From: Hyperoodon ampullatus
Taxonomy: Eukaryota > Chordata > Mammalia > Artiodactyla > Ziphiidae
Length of the DNA stretch: 64,000 nt
Direction: 5' to 3'
Assembly: GCA_949752795.1 (NCBI GenBank)
Contig: CATKHW010000008.1
Coordinates: forward strand, 2,976,001 to 3,040,000
In this document: positions 42,001 to 57,200 of the stretch, in pieces
How the letters are laid out: every line of letters starts with the position of its first letter
How positions within the stretch are numbered: position 1 is the first letter of the stretch
Made by a program: the position numbers and the translations under genes
Notes under the pieces: generated by a model
What the model saw: the letters and a program-made list of their open reading frames with translations, nothing else
Told to the model about the DNA's origin: nothing
Database searches by the model: none

Positions 42001-43920
42001 GTTCCATAACACTTGTCATCACAACGCTCCATGATGCCTGTCATCACAATACTCCATGCACTTGTCATCATAATGCTCCATGACCTTTGTCATCACAATG
42101 TTCCAAACCCTGGTGATCACAATGTTCTATAAAACTTGTCATCACAATGCCCCATGATGCTCGTCATCACAATTATCTATGGTCTTCTCATCACAATGCT
42201 CCATGACCTTTGTCATCACAATGCTCAATACACTTGTCATCACAATGCTCCCTGACTCTTGTCGTCATTATGCTCCTTGAACCCTGGCATGACAAGGCTC
42301 CATGCCTTTTTCATCACAATGATCCATGCCCATTTCATCACAATGTTCCAAGACCCATGTAATCACAATTCTCCATGACCTTTTTTCATTCGAATGCTCC
42401 ATGAGACTCGTCAATACATGGCTCCAGTGTTTTCTCATCACAATGCTTCAGTACCTTCCCATCACAATGCTCCACTCCCTTGTCATCACAATGCTCCATG
42501 ACCCCTGCCTTCACAATACTCCATGAACATTTTTAGCCCAATTCTCTATGACCTTCTCATCACAATGCTCCATGAACCCTGTCATCACAATGCTCCATGA
42601 CCACTGTCATCTCAATGCTCCATGACGCCTGACAACACAATGATCTCGGACTCTTGTCATCAAAATTCTCCATGACACTTGTCATCACGATGATCCATGC
42701 CCTTGCCATCCCAATGCTCCATGAGCCCTGTAATCACAGTGCTCCATGACGCTTGTCATCACAGTGCTCCATGACTCTTGTCATCAAAATGCTCCATGCA
42801 TTTGTCAGCAAAATGCTTCATGACCTTGTCATCACAATGCTCCATGCGCTTGCCATCACAATACTCCATTCCCATTGTCATCAAAATCCTTGGTGATCCT
42901 TGGGTTCACATTGCTTCATGCCCTTGTCATCACAATGCTCCATGGTCCTTGAAATGAAAATGATCCATGACCTCTGTCATCACAATGCTCCAAACCCTTG
43001 TGATCACAGTGTTCCATAACACTTGTCATCACAACGCTCCATGATGCCTGTCATCACAATGCTGCATGAACTTTGTCATCACAATGCTCAATACACTTGT
43101 CATCACAATGCTCCCTGACAGTTGTCATCAGTATGGTCGTTGAACCCTGTCATGACAAGGCTCCATTCATTTTTCATCACAATGATCCATGCCAGTGTCA
43201 TCACAATACTCCACAAACTTTTCATAAGAAGGCTCCATGACCCCTGTCATCAAAATGATCCATGACACCTGTCATCACAATGCTCCATTCCCCTTGTCAT
43301 TACAGTGCTCCATGAAGGTCTTCATCACAATTACCCATGACCTTCTCATCACAATGCTCCACCGTCTTGCCATCACAATGCTCAATGCCCTGGTCATCAC
43401 AATGCTCCATGTCCCTTGTCATCACAATTCTCCTCATCCCTGTGATCACAATGCTCCATGATACTTCTCATCACAATGTTACATGCTCTTGTCATCACAA
43501 TTATCCATGCACTTGTCATCGCAATGCTCCATGACCCCTGTCATAGCACGCTCCATGTGCTTGTCATCACAATGCTTCACGACGTTGTCATCAAAATTCT
43601 CAATGGCCGTTGTCATCACAATGCTCCATGCCCTTGTCATCACAGTGCTCAATGCCCTTGTCATCACAATGCTCCATGACACTTGTCATCACAATGCAAA
43701 ATGCCCATCATCATAATGCTTCATGCTATTGTCATAACAATGAAATCAAAATGCTCCATGACCTCTGTCATCACAATCCTCCAAACCCTTGTGATCACAA
43801 TGTTCCATAACACTTGTCATCACAATTCCCCATGACGCTCCTCATCACAATTATCCATGGTCTTCTCATCACAATGCTCCATGACCTTTGTCATCACAAT
43901 GCTCAATACACTTGTCATCT

Positions 43921-44360
43921 CAATGCTCCCTGACACTTGTCGTCAGTATCCTCCTTGAGCCCTGTCATGACAAGGCTCCATGCATTTTTCATCACAATGA
44001 TCCATGCGATTTTCATCACAATGCTCCAAGACCTCTGTAATCAAAATGCTCCATGCCCTTGTCATCACAAAGCTCCATTCCCCATATCATCAGAATGCTC
44101 CATGGCCTTCTCAACACCATGTTCCATGCCCTTGTCATCACAATGCTCCCAGACACTTGTCTTCAGAATGCTCCTTGAACCCTGTCATGACAAGGCTCCA
44201 TGAATTTTTCATCACAATGATCCATGCGATTTTCATCACAATGCTCCAAGACCCTTGTAATCACAATGCTCCATGCCCTTGTCATCACAAAGCTCCATGA
44301 CCCATATCATCAGAATGCTCCATTGCCTTCTCATCACCATGCTCAAAGCCCTTGTCATCA
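43921..44360 (+). repeat. 220-bp tandem duplication within the array
   Basis: Positions 43921-44140 and 44141-44360 are consecutive copies of the same nine-monomer block. Each has the variant GATCCATGCGATTTTCATCAC and a CATATCATCAGAATGCTCC monomer. They differ by scattered substitutions, so the duplication is not brand new. Confidence 0.82.
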
Positions 44361-46244
44361 CAATGTTCCATTACATTTGTCATCCCAATCTTCCATGACA
44401 CTTGGCATCACAATGCCCAATGGCATTGTCATCACAATGGATCGTAACATATGTGATCACAATGATCCCTGACACCTGCCTTCACAATAATGTATGACCT
44501 TGTCATCACAATGCTCCATTCCCTTGTCATCACTATGCTCCATTACCCCTGCCACCACAATACTCAATGAATATTGTCAACCCAATGCTCCATGAGCTTC
44601 TCATCACAATGCTCCAAGACCCCTGGCATCACAATGTTCCATGTTCACTGTCATCACAACGCTCCATGACACCAGACAACACAATGATGCCGGACTCTTG
44701 TCATCAAAATACTCCATGACCCTTGTCATCACATTGATCCATGTCTTTGCCATCACAATGCTCCATGACCCCTGTAAAAACAATGCTCCATGACGCATGT
44801 CATCACAATGCTCCATGACACTTGTCATAAAAATGCTCCATGCATTTGTCAGCAAAATGCTACATAACCTTGTCATCACAATGCTCCATGCGCTTGTCAT
44901 CACAACACTCCGTTCCCATTGTCATCAAAATCATCCATGAACCTTGGGTTCACATTGCTTCATGCCCTTGTCATCACAATACTCCATGCTCCTTGAAATG
45001 AAAATGATATATGACTTCTGTCATCACAATGTTCCATAACACTTGTCATCAAAATGCTCCATGATGCCTGTCATCACAATGCTCCATGACCTTTGTCATC
45101 ACAATGCTCAATACACTTGTCATCACAATGCTCCCTGACACTTGTCGTCAGAATGCTCCTTGAACACTGTCATGAAAAGGCTCCATGCCTTTTTCATCAC
45201 AATGCTTCATGCCCTTTTCATCACAATGATCCATGACATTGTCATCACATTACTCCACAAGCTTGTCATCAGAATGGTCCATGACCTTTGTCATCACAAT
45301 GCTCCATGACACCTGTCATCACAATGCTCCGTGACTCCAGTCATAACAATGATTCATGACCTTTGTCATCAAAATGCTCCATGCCCTCGTCATCACAAGT
45401 CTCTGTGACCTTTGTCCCCACAATGCTCCATGAACTTTTGATCACAATGCTCCATGACCCTTGTCATCACAATGCTCCATGCCTTTCTCAGCACAATGCT
45501 CCATGACCCTTTTCATCACAATGCTCCATGCGCTAGTCAGCACAATGCTTCATAACACATGTCATAACAATGCACCACGTGCTTGTCATCACAATGCTCC
45601 ACAACCTTGTCATCACAACGCTCCATAAACTTTGTCATCACAATGCTCCATACACTTCTCATCAAAATGCTCTCTCACCATTGATATCACAGTGTTCCAT
45701 CACTAGTCATCACAATACTCCCTCACCCCTGTCATCACAATGTTCCATGACCCCTGTAATCACAATGCTACATGCCTTTATCACCCCAATGTTCGATGAC
45801 CCCTGATATCACAACGTTCCATAATCCCTGTAAACAAAATGCTCCATGACGCTTTTCATCACAATGCTTCATGACCCCTGACATCACAATGTTCCATAAG
45901 CCCTCTTATCAAAATGTTCGATGACCCTTTTCATCAAATTGCTCCATGACCCTGTCATCACAATGCACCCTGCCCTTCTCATCACAATGCACCACGCACT
46001 TGTCAACAAAATGATCCATGACCTTCGTCATCACAAAGCTCCATGTCCTTGTCATCACAAAGCTCCAAGATGCTTGTCATTAAAATGCTCGATGCCCTTC
46101 TCATCACAATGCTCCATGCTCTTGTCATTAACATCCTCCATGACCCATGTAACACAGTGTTGTGTGACCTTGTCTTCACAATGTGCCATGCCCACTTTCA
46201 TCACAATAATCCATGAAAATTTTCAGACCAATGCTCCATACCCT

Positions 46245-48680
46245 TGTAATCACAATGCTCCATTACACCTGTCATAACAATGCTCCATGACCCCTGCCAT
46301 CACAATGTTTCCCAGCCTTGTCATCACAATGCTCCATGACACTTGTCATTACAATGCTCCAAGACCCTGTAATCACAATGCTCCATGCCCTTGTCATCAC
46401 AAAGCTCCTTGATGCATGTCATCAGAATGCTCCATGCCCTTCTCATCACAATGATCCATGCCCTTCTCATCACAATGCTCCAAGACCACTTTAATCACAG
46501 TTCTCCATGCCCCTTTTCATCTCAATTCTCCATGAAACCTGTCATCACAATGCACCATGCCCATCATCATAATGCTTCATGCTATTGTCATCACAATGAA
46601 ATCAAAATGCTCCATGACATCTGTCATCACAATGCTCCAAACCGTTGTGATCACAATGTTCATAACACTTGTCTTCACAATGCCCCATGACTCTCGTCAT
46701 CACAGTTATCCACGGACTTCTCATCACAATACTCCATGACCTTTGTCATCACAATGCTCAATACACTGGTCATCACAATGCTCCCTGACACTTGTCATCA
46801 GTATACTCCGTGAACCCTGTCATGACAAGGCTACATGCCTTTTTCATCACAATGATCCATGCCCTTTTCATCACAATGCTCCAAGACCCCTGTAATCACA
46901 ATGCTCCATGCCCTGGTCATCACAGTGCTTCATGACGCATGTCATCAGAATGCTCCATGGCCTTCTCATCACAATGCTCCATGCCCTTGTCATCACAATG
47001 CTCCAAGGCTCCTTTAATCACAATGCTCCATGCCCCATTTCATCAGAATGCTCCATGAGACTTGTCATCACAAAGCTCCATAGACTTCTCATCACAATGC
47101 TCCAGGATCTTGTCATCACAATGCTCCATTCCCTTGTCATCACAATGCTCCTTGACCCCTGTCATCACAATACTCCATGAACATTTTCAGCCCAGTGCTC
47201 CATGAACTTCTCATCACAATGCTCCATGACCCCTGTCATCACAATGCTCCATGACCACTGTCATCACAATGCTCCATGACCCCTTACAACACAATAATCA
47301 GAGACTTTTATCATCAAAATGCTCCCTGACCATTGTCATCACAAGGATCCGTGCCCTTGCCATCCCAATTCTCCATGACCGCTGTAATCACAATGCTCCG
47401 TGATGCTTGTCTTCACAGTGCTCCATGAAACTTGTCATCACGATGCTCCAAGCCTTTGTCAGCAAAATGCTACATGACATTGTCATCACAATGCCCAATG
47501 TGCTTGTCATCAAAATCTTCCATGAAACTTTGGATCACATTGCTTCATGCCCTTGTCATCACAATGCTCCATGCTGCTTGAAATCAAAATGATCCATGAC
47601 CTGTCATCACAATGCTCCAAAACCTTGTGATCACAATGTTCCATAACCCTTGACATCACAATGATCAATGATGCCTGTCATCACAATACTCCATGCCATT
47701 GTCATCACAATGCTCCATGACCATCGTCATCACAAAGCTCAATACACTTGTCATCACAACGCTCACTGACACTTGTTGTCAGAATGATCCTTGAAACCTG
47801 TCATGAAAAGGCTCCATGCATTTTTCATCACAATGATCCATGCCATTTTCTTCACAATGCTCCATGCCATTGTCATCACAATACTCCACAAGCTTATCAT
47901 CAGAATGCTCCATGCCCTTGTCATCAAAATAATCCATGACTACTGTCATCACAATAAACCATGAAACTTGTTAGACCAATTTTCCATGGCACTGTCATCA
48001 CAATGCTCCATGACCTTGTCATCAGAAAGCTCCATGACGCATGTCATCAGAATGCTACATTGCCTTCTCATCACAATGCTCCAAGACCAATTTAATCACA
48101 ATTCTCCATGCCCCTTTTCATCTCAATGCTCCATGAACCCTGTCATCACAATGCACCATGCTCATCATCATAATGCTTTATGCTATGGTCATCACAATGA
48201 AATCAAAATGCTCCATGAACTCTGTCATCACAATGCGCCAAACCCTTGTGATCACAATGTTCCATAACACTTGTCATCACAACGCCCCATGACCCTCGTC
48301 ATCACAATTATCCATGGTTTTCTCAACACAATGCTCCATGACCTTTGTCAACACAATGCTCAATATACTTGTCATCACAATTCTCCCTGACACTTGTCGT
48401 CAGTATGCTCCTTGAACCCTGTCATAACAAGGCTCCATGCCTTTTCCATCACAATGATGCATGCCCTTTTCATCACAATGCTCCAAGACCCCTTAATCAC
48501 AATGCTCCATGCCCTTTTCATCACAATGTTCCAAGCCCTTGTCATCACAATTCTCCATGACACTTGGCATCACAATGCTCCATGCCATTGTCATCACAAT
48601 GGACCACCGCATATGTCATCACAGTGCTCACTGACACCTGTCTTCACAATACTGTATCACCTTGTCATCACAATGCTCCA
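46245..48680 (+). repeat. Higher-order unit A (shortened)
   Basis: First unit of the homogenised zone, about 2.4 kb. It starts where similarity to the later units begins. Its end carries the variant GGACCACCGCATATG (near 48601), shared only with unit D, and then jumps into the middle of the next unit near 48680. The jump falls inside a run of consensus monomers. Confidence 0.82.
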
Positions 48681-51106
48681 TGCCCTTGTCATCACAATGC
48701 TCCAAGGCTCCTTTAATCACAATGCTCCATGCCCCATTTCATCAGAATGCTCCATGAGACTTGTCATCACAAAGCTCCATAGACTTCTCATCACAATTCT
48801 CCAGGATCTTGTCATCACAATGCTCCATTCCCTTGTCATCACAATGCTCCTTGAACCCTGTCATCACAATACTCCATGAACATTTTCAGCCCAGTGCTCC
48901 ATGAACTTCTCATCACAATGCTCCATGACCCCTGTCATCACAATGCTCCATGACCACTGTCATCACAATGCTCCATGACCCCTTACAACACAATAATCAG
49001 AGACTTTTATCATCAAAATGCTCCCTGACCATTGTCATCACAAGGATCCGTGCCCTTGCCATCCCAATTCTCCATGACCGCTGTAATCACAATGCTCCGT
49101 GATGCTTGTCTTCACAGTGCTCCATGAAACTTGTCATCACGATGCTCCAAGCCTTTGTCAGCAAAATGCTACATGACATTGTCATCACAATGCCCAATGC
49201 GCTTGTCATCAAAATCTTCCATGAAACTTTGGATCACATTGCTTCATGCCCTTGTCATCACAATGTTCCATGCTCCTTGAAATCAAAATGATCCATGACC
49301 TGTCATCACAATGCTCCAAAACCTTGTGATCACAATGTTCCATAATCCTTGACATTACAATGATCCATGATGCCTGTCATCACAATACTCCATGCCATTG
49401 TCATCACAATGCTCCATGACCATCGTCATCACAAAGCTCAATACACTTGTCATCACAACGCTCACTGACACTTGTTGTCAGAATGATCCTTGAAACCTGT
49501 CATGAAAAGGCTCCATGCATTTTTCATCACAATGATCCATGCCATTTTCTTCACAATGCTCCATGCCATTGTCATCACAATACTCCACAAGCTTATCATC
49601 AGAATGCTCCATGCCCTTGTCATCAAAATAATCCATGACTACTGTCATCACAATAATCCATGAAACTTGTAAGACCAATTTTCCATGCCACTGTCATCAC
49701 AATGCTCCATGCCCTTGTCATCAGAAAGCTCCATGACGCATGTCATCAGAATGCTGCATTGCCTTCTCATCACAATGTTCCATGCCCTTGTCATCACAAT
49801 GCTCCAAGACCAATTTAATCACAATTCTCCATGCCCCTTTTCATCTCAATGCTCCATGAACCCTGTCATCACAATGCACCATGCTCATCATCATAATGCT
49901 TTATGCTATGGTCATCACAATGAAATCAAAATGCTCCATGAACTCTATCATCACAATGCGCCAAACCCTTGTGATCACAATGTTCCATAACACTTGTCAT
50001 CACAACGCCCCATGACCCTCGTCATCACAATTATCCATGGTTTTCTCAACACAATGCTCCATGACCTTTATCAACACAATGCTCAATATACTTGTCATCA
50101 CAATTCTCCCTGACACTTGTCGTCAGTATGCTCCTTGAACCCTGTCATAACAAGGCTCCATGCATTTTCCATCACAATGATGCATGCCCTTTTCATCACA
50201 ATGCTCCAAGGCCCCTTAATCACAATGCTCCATGCCCTTTTCATCACAATGCTCCAAGCCCTTGTCATCACAATCCTCCATGACACTTGGCATCACAATG
50301 CTCCAAGCCCTTGTCATCACAATGCTCCATTACCTTTCTCATCACAATCCTTCATGACACTTGGCGTCACAATGCTCCAAGCCCTTGTCATCACAATGCT
50401 CCATTACCTTTCTCATCACAATCCTCCATGACACTTGGCGTCACAATGCTCCATGCCCTTTTCATCACAATTCGCCATGCCCACTGTCATCACAATAATC
50501 CATAAAACTTGTTACACCAATTTTCCATGCCACTGTCTTCACAATACTCCATGCCCTTGTCATCACAAAACTACATGACGCATGTCATCAGAATGCTCCA
50601 TTGCCTTCTCATCACAATGCTCCATGCCTTTGTCATCATAATGCTCCAAAACCACTTTAATCACAATGCTCCTTGCCACTTTTCATCTCAATTCTCCATG
50701 AACCCTGTCATCACAATGCACCATGCCCATCATCATAATGCTTCATGCTATTGTCATCACAATGAAATCAAAATGCTCCATGACCTATGTCATCACCATG
50801 CTCCAAACCCTGGTTATCACAATGTTCCATAGCACTTGTCATGACAACGCCCCATGACGCTCGTCATCACAATTATCCATGGTTTTCTCATCACAATGCT
50901 CCATGACCTTTGTCATCACAATGCTCAATACACTTGTCATCACAATGCTCCTTGACCCCTGTCATCACAACACTCCATGAATATTTTCAGCCCAATGCTC
51001 CATGACCTTCTCATCACAATGCTCCATGACCCTTGGCATCACAATGCTGAATGCCATTGTCATCACAATGCTCAATGAAATCTCTCATCACATTGCTCCA
51101 TGCCCT
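48681..51106 (+). repeat. Higher-order unit B (lacks its first ~0.7 kb)
   Basis: Begins part-way through the unit, at the GCTCCAAGGCTCC block (48702; the equivalent block in unit A is at 47002, an offset of 1,700 bp), and then runs collinear with unit C at exactly 3,163 bp. Its tail is the form with a duplicated CATTACCTTTCTCATCAC segment (50326 and 50403). Confidence 0.82.
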
Positions 51107-54100
51107 TGTCATCACAATGCTCCATTACACCTGTCATAACAATGCCCCATGACCCCTGCCATCACAATGTTTCCCAGCCTTGTCATCACAATGCTCCATG
51201 ACACTTGTCATCACAATGCTCCAAGACCCTGTAATCACAATGCTCCATGCCCTTGTCATCACAAAGCTCCATGATGCATGTCATCAGAATGCTCCATGGC
51301 CTTCTCATCACAATGATTCATGCCCTTGTCATCACAATGCTCCAAGACCCCTTTAATCACAGTTCTCCATGCCCCTTTTCATCTCAATTCTCCATGAACC
51401 CTGTCATCACAATGCACCATGCCCATCATCATAATGCTTCATGCTATTGTCATCACAATGAAATCAAAATGCTCCATGACATCTGTCATCAAAATGCTCC
51501 AAACCGTTGTGATCACAATGTTCATAACACTTGTCTTCACAACGCCCCATGACTCTCGTCATCACAATTATCCACGGACTTCTCATCACAATACTCCATG
51601 ACCTTTGCCATCACAATGCTCAATACACTGGTCATCACAATGCTCCCTGACACTTGTCATCAGTATACTCCGTGAACCCTGTCATGACAAGGCTACATGC
51701 CTTTTTCATCACAATGATCCATGCCGTTTTCATCACAATGCTCCAAGACCCCTGTAATCACAATGCTCCATGCCCTGGTCATCACAGTGCTTCATGACGC
51801 ATGTCATCAGAATGCTCCATGGCCTTCTCATCACAATGCTCCATGCCCTTGTCATCACAATGCTCCAAGGCTCCTTTAATCACAATGCTCCATGCCCCAT
51901 TTCATCAGAATGCTCCATGAGACTTGTCATCACAAAGCTCCATAGACTTCTCATCACAATGCTCCAGGATCTTGTCATCACAATGCTCCATTCCCTTGTC
52001 ATCACAATGCTCCTTGACCCCTGTCATCACAATACTCCATGAACATTTTCAGCCCAGTGCTCCATGAACTTCTCATCACAATGCTCCATGACCCCTGTCA
52101 TCACAATGCTCCATGACCACTGTCATCACAATGCTCCATGACCCCTTACAACACAATAATCAGAGACTTTTATCATCAAAATGCTCCCTGACCATTGTCA
52201 TCACAAGGATCCGTGCCCTTGCCATCCCAATTCTCCATGACCGCTGTAATCACAATGCTCCGTGATGCTTGTCTTCACAGTGCTCCATGAAACTTGTCAT
52301 CACGATGCTCCATGCCTTTGTCAACAAAATGCTACATGACATTGTCATCACAATGCCCAATGCGCTTGTCATCAAAATCGTCCATGAAACTTTGGATCAC
52401 ATTGCTTCATGCCCTTGTCATCACAATGCTCCATGCTGCTTGAAATCAAAATGATCCATGACCTGTCATCACAATGCTCCAAAACCTTGTGATCACAATG
52501 TTCCATAATCCTTGACATTACAATGATCCATGATGCCTGTCATCACAATACTCCATGCCATTGTCATCACAATGCTCCATGACCATCGTCATCACAAAGC
52601 TCAATACACTTGTCATCACAACGCTCACTGACACTTGTTGTCAGAATGATCCTTGAAACCTGTCATGAAAAGGCTCCATGCATTTTTCATCACAATGATC
52701 CATGCCATTTTCTTCACAATGCTCCATGCCATTGTCATCACAATACTCCACAAGCTTATCATCAGAATGCTCCATGCCCTTGTCATCAAAATAATCCATG
52801 ACTACTGTCATCACAATAATCCATGAAACTTGTTAGACCAATTTTCCATGCCACTGTCATCACAATGCTCCATGCCCTTGTCATCAGAAAGCTCCATGAC
52901 GCATGTCATCAGAATGCTACATTGCCTTCTCATCACAATGCTCCATGCCCTTGTCATCACAATGCTCCAAGACCAATTTAATCACAATTCTCCATGCCCC
53001 TTTTCATCTCAATGCTCCATGAACCCTGTCATCACAATGCACCATGCTCATCATCATAATGCTTTATGCTATGGTCATCACAATGAAATCAAAATGCTCC
53101 ATGAACTCTATCATCACAATGCGCCAAACCCTTGTGATCACAATGTTCCATAACACTTGTCATCACAACGCCCCATGACCCTCGTCATCACAATTATCCA
53201 TGGTTTTCTCAACACAATGCTCCATGACCTTTATCAACACAATGCTCAATATACTTGTCATCACAATTCTCCCTGACACTTGTCGTCAGTATGCTCCTTG
53301 AACCCTGTCATAACAAGGCTCCATGCATTTTCCATCACAATGATGCATGCCCTTTTCATCACAATGCTCCAAGGCCCCTTAATCACAATGCTCCATGCCC
53401 TTTTCATCACAATGCTCCAAGCCCTTGTCATCACAATCCTCCATGACACTTGGCATCACAATGCTCCAAGCCCTTGTCATCACAATGCTCCATTACCTTT
53501 CTCATCACAATCCTCCATGACACTTGGCGTCACAATGCTCCAAGCCCTTGTCATCACAATGCTCCATTACCTTTCTCATCACAATCCTCCATGACACTTG
53601 GCGTCACAATGCTCCATGCCCTTTTCATCACAATTCGCCATGCCCACTGTCATCACAATAATCCATAAAACTTGTTACACCAATTTTCCATGCCACTGTC
53701 TTCACAATGCTCCATGCCCTTGTCATCACAAAACTACATGACGCATGTCATCAGAATGCTCCATTGCCTTCTCATCACAATGCTCCATGCCTTTGTCATC
53801 ATAATGCTCCAAAACCACTTTAATCACAATGCTCCTTGCCACTTTTCATCTCAATTCTCCATGAACCCTGTCATCACAATGCACCATGCCCATCATCATA
53901 ATGCTTCATGCTATTGTCATCACAATGAAATCAAAATGCTCCATGACCTATGTCATCACCATGCTCCAAACCCTGGTTATCACAATGTTCCATAGCACTT
54001 GTCATGACAACGCCCCATGACGCTCGTCATCACAATTATCCATGGTTTTCTCATCACAATGCTCCATGACCTTTGTCATCACAATGCTCAATACACTTGT

Positions 54101-54269
54101 CATCACAATGCTCCTTGACCCCTGTCATCACAACACTCCATGAATATTTTCAGCCCAATGCTCCATGACCTTCTCATCACAATGCTCCATGACCCTTGGC
54201 ATCACAATGCTGAATGCCATTGTCATCACAATGCTCAATGAAATCTCTCATCACATTGCTCCATGCCCT
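51107..54269 (+). repeat. Higher-order unit C (complete, 3,163 bp)
   Basis: A full-length unit and a good reference copy. It is closest to units E and F: all three have CATGCTGCTTGAAATC (near 52433) where B and D have CTCCTTG. They also share the GCTCCATGCCTTTGTCAACAAAATGC form near 52308, where A, B and D have GTCAGC. Confidence 0.87.
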
Positions 54270-57200
54270 TGTCATCACAATGCTCCATTACACCTGTCAT
54301 AACAATGCCCCATGACCCCTGCCATCACAATGTTTCCCAGCCTTGTCATCACAATGCTCCATGACACTTGTCATCACAATGCTCCAAGACCCTGTAATCA
54401 CAATGCTCCATGCGCTTGTCATCACAAAGCTCCATGATGCATGTCATCAGAATGCTCCATGGCCTTCTCATCACAATGATCCATGCCCTTGTCATCACAA
54501 TGCTCCAAGACCCCTTTAATCACAGTTCTCCATGCCCCTTTTCATCTCAATTCTCCATGAACCCTGTCATCACAATGCACCATGCCCATCATCATAATGC
54601 TTCATGCTATTGTCATCACAATGAAATCAAAATGCTCCATGACATCTGTCATCAAAATGCTCCAAACTGTTGTGATCACAATGTTCATAACACTTGTCTT
54701 CACAACGCCCCATGACTCTCGTCATCACAATTATCCACGGACTTCTCATCACAATACTCCATGACCTTTGTCATCACAATGCTCAATACACTGGTCATCA
54801 CAATGCTCCCTGACACTTGTCATCAGTATACTCCGTGAACCCTGTCATGACAAGGCTACATGCCTTTTTCATCACAATGATCCATGCCGTTTTCATCACA
54901 ATGCTCCAAGACCCCTGTAATCACAATGCTCCATGCCCTGGTCATCACAGTGCTTCATGACGCATGTCATCAGAATGCTCCATGGCCTTCTCATCACAAT
55001 GCTCCATGCCCTTGTCATCACAATGCTCCAAGGCTCCTTTAATCACAATGCTCCATGCCCCATTTCATCAGAATGCTCCATGAGACTTGTCATCACAAAG
55101 CTCCATAGACTTCTCATCACAATGCTCCAGGATCTTGTCATCACAATGCTCCATTCCCTTGTCATCACAATGCTCCTTGACCCCTGTCATCACAATACTC
55201 CATGAACATTTTCAGCCCAGTGCTCCATGAACTTCTCATCACAATGCTCCATGACCACTGTCATCACAATGCTCCATGACCCCTTACAACACAATAATCA
55301 GAGACTTTTATCATCAAAATGCTACCTGACCATTGTCATCACAAGGATCCGTGCCCTTGCCATCCCAATTTTCCATGACCGCTGTAATCACAATGCTCCG
55401 TGATGCTTGTCTTCACAGTGCTCCATGAAACTTGTCATCACGGTGCTCCAGGCCTTTGTCAGCAAAATGCTACATGACATTGTCATCACAATGCCCAATG
55501 TGCTTGTCATCAAAATCTTCCATGAAACTTTGGATCACATTGCTTCATGCCCTTGTCATCACAATGCTCCATGCTCCTTGAAATCAAAATGATCCATGAC
55601 CTGTCATCACAATGCTCCAAAACCTTGTGATCACAATGTTCCATAACCCTTGACATCACAATGATCCATGATGCCTGTCATCACAATACTCCATGCCATT
55701 GTCATCACAATGCTCCATGACCATCGTCATCACAAAGCTCAATACACTTGTCATCACAACGCTCACTGACACTTGTTGTCAGAATGATCCTTGAAACCTG
55801 TCATGAAAAGGCTCCATGCATTTTTCATCACAATGATCCATGCCATTTTCTTCACAATGCTCCATGCCATTGTCATCACAATACTCCACAAGCTTATCAT
55901 CAGAATGCTCCATGCCCTTGTCATCAAAATAATCCATGACTACTGTCATCACAATAATCCATGAAACTTGTTAGACCAATTTTCCATGCCACTGTCATCA
56001 CAATGCTCCATGCCCTTGTCATCAGAAAGCTCCATGACGCATGTCATCAGAATGCTACATTGCCTTCTCATCACAATGCTCCATGCCCTTGTCATCACAA
56101 TGCTCCAAGACCAATTTAATCACAATTCTCCATGCCTCTTTTCATCTCAATGCTCCATGAACCCTGTCATCACAATGCACCATGCTCATCATCATAATGC
56201 TTTATGCTATGGTCATCACAATGAAATCAAAATGCTCCATGAACTCTGTCATCACAATGCGCCAAACCCTTGTGATCACAATGTTCTATAATACTTGTCA
56301 TCACAACGCCCCATGACCATCGTCATCACAGTTATCCATGGTTTTCTCAACACAATGCTCCATGACCTTTGTCAACACAATGCTCAATATACTTGTCATC
56401 ACAATTCTCCCTGACACTTGTCGTCAGTATGCTCCTTGAACCCTGTCATAACAAGGCTCCATGCCTTTTCCATCACAATGATGCATGCCCTTTTCATCAC
56501 AATGCTCCAAGACCCCTTAATCACAATGCTCCATGCCCTTTTCATCACAATGCTCCAAGCCCTTGTCATCACAATCCTCCATGACACTTGGCAGCACAAT
56601 GCTCCATGCCATTGTCATCACAATGGACCACCGCATATGTCATCACAGTGCTCACTGACACCTGTCTTCACAATACTGTATCACCTTGTCATCACAATGC
56701 TCCATGCCCTTGTCATCACAAAGCGCCATGCCCACTGTCATCACAATAATCCATAAAACCTGTCAGAGCTATGCTCTATGGACCTGTCATCACAATGCTC
56801 CATGCCCTTTTCATCACAATGCTCCATGACCCCTGTCATCACAATGTTCCATAACCCCTGTCATCAAAATATTCGATGACAGTTCTCATCAAATTGCTCC
56901 ATGACCCTGTCATCACAATACACGCTGCCCTTCTAATCACAATGCACGACACACTTGTCATCAAAGTGCTCCATGACCTTTGTCATCACAAAGCTCCATG
57001 ACCCTTTGCATCACAATGTTCCATGCCATTGTCATCACAATGCTTCATGAAGCCTCTCATCACATTGTTCCATGTCCTGGTCATCACAAAGCTCCAAGAC
57101 GCTTGTCATCAAAATGCTTGATGCCCTTCTAATCACAATGCTCCATGCCCTTGTCATTACAATCCTTCAAGACCCATGTATCAGAGTGTTCCATGACATG

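Larger units (their letters stand above)
9450..46244 (+). repeat. Diverged part of the minisatellite with irregular higher-order structure
   Basis: Monomers here commonly differ from the consensus at one to four positions. No single higher-order period holds throughout, but blocks of tens of monomers recur in the same order at changing spacings. Recognisable blocks are a cassette with CAATGAAATCAAAATGCTCC, one with TCATAGCAAGCTCCATG followed by a CTCAATGGCCC monomer, one with ACATTTTCAGCCCAATGCTCC, and one with CTCTGTGACC. Their recurrence shows repeated segmental duplication and deletion inside the array. The apparent open frames are runs of monomers without a TGA or TAA and are not genes. 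Confidence 0.9.
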
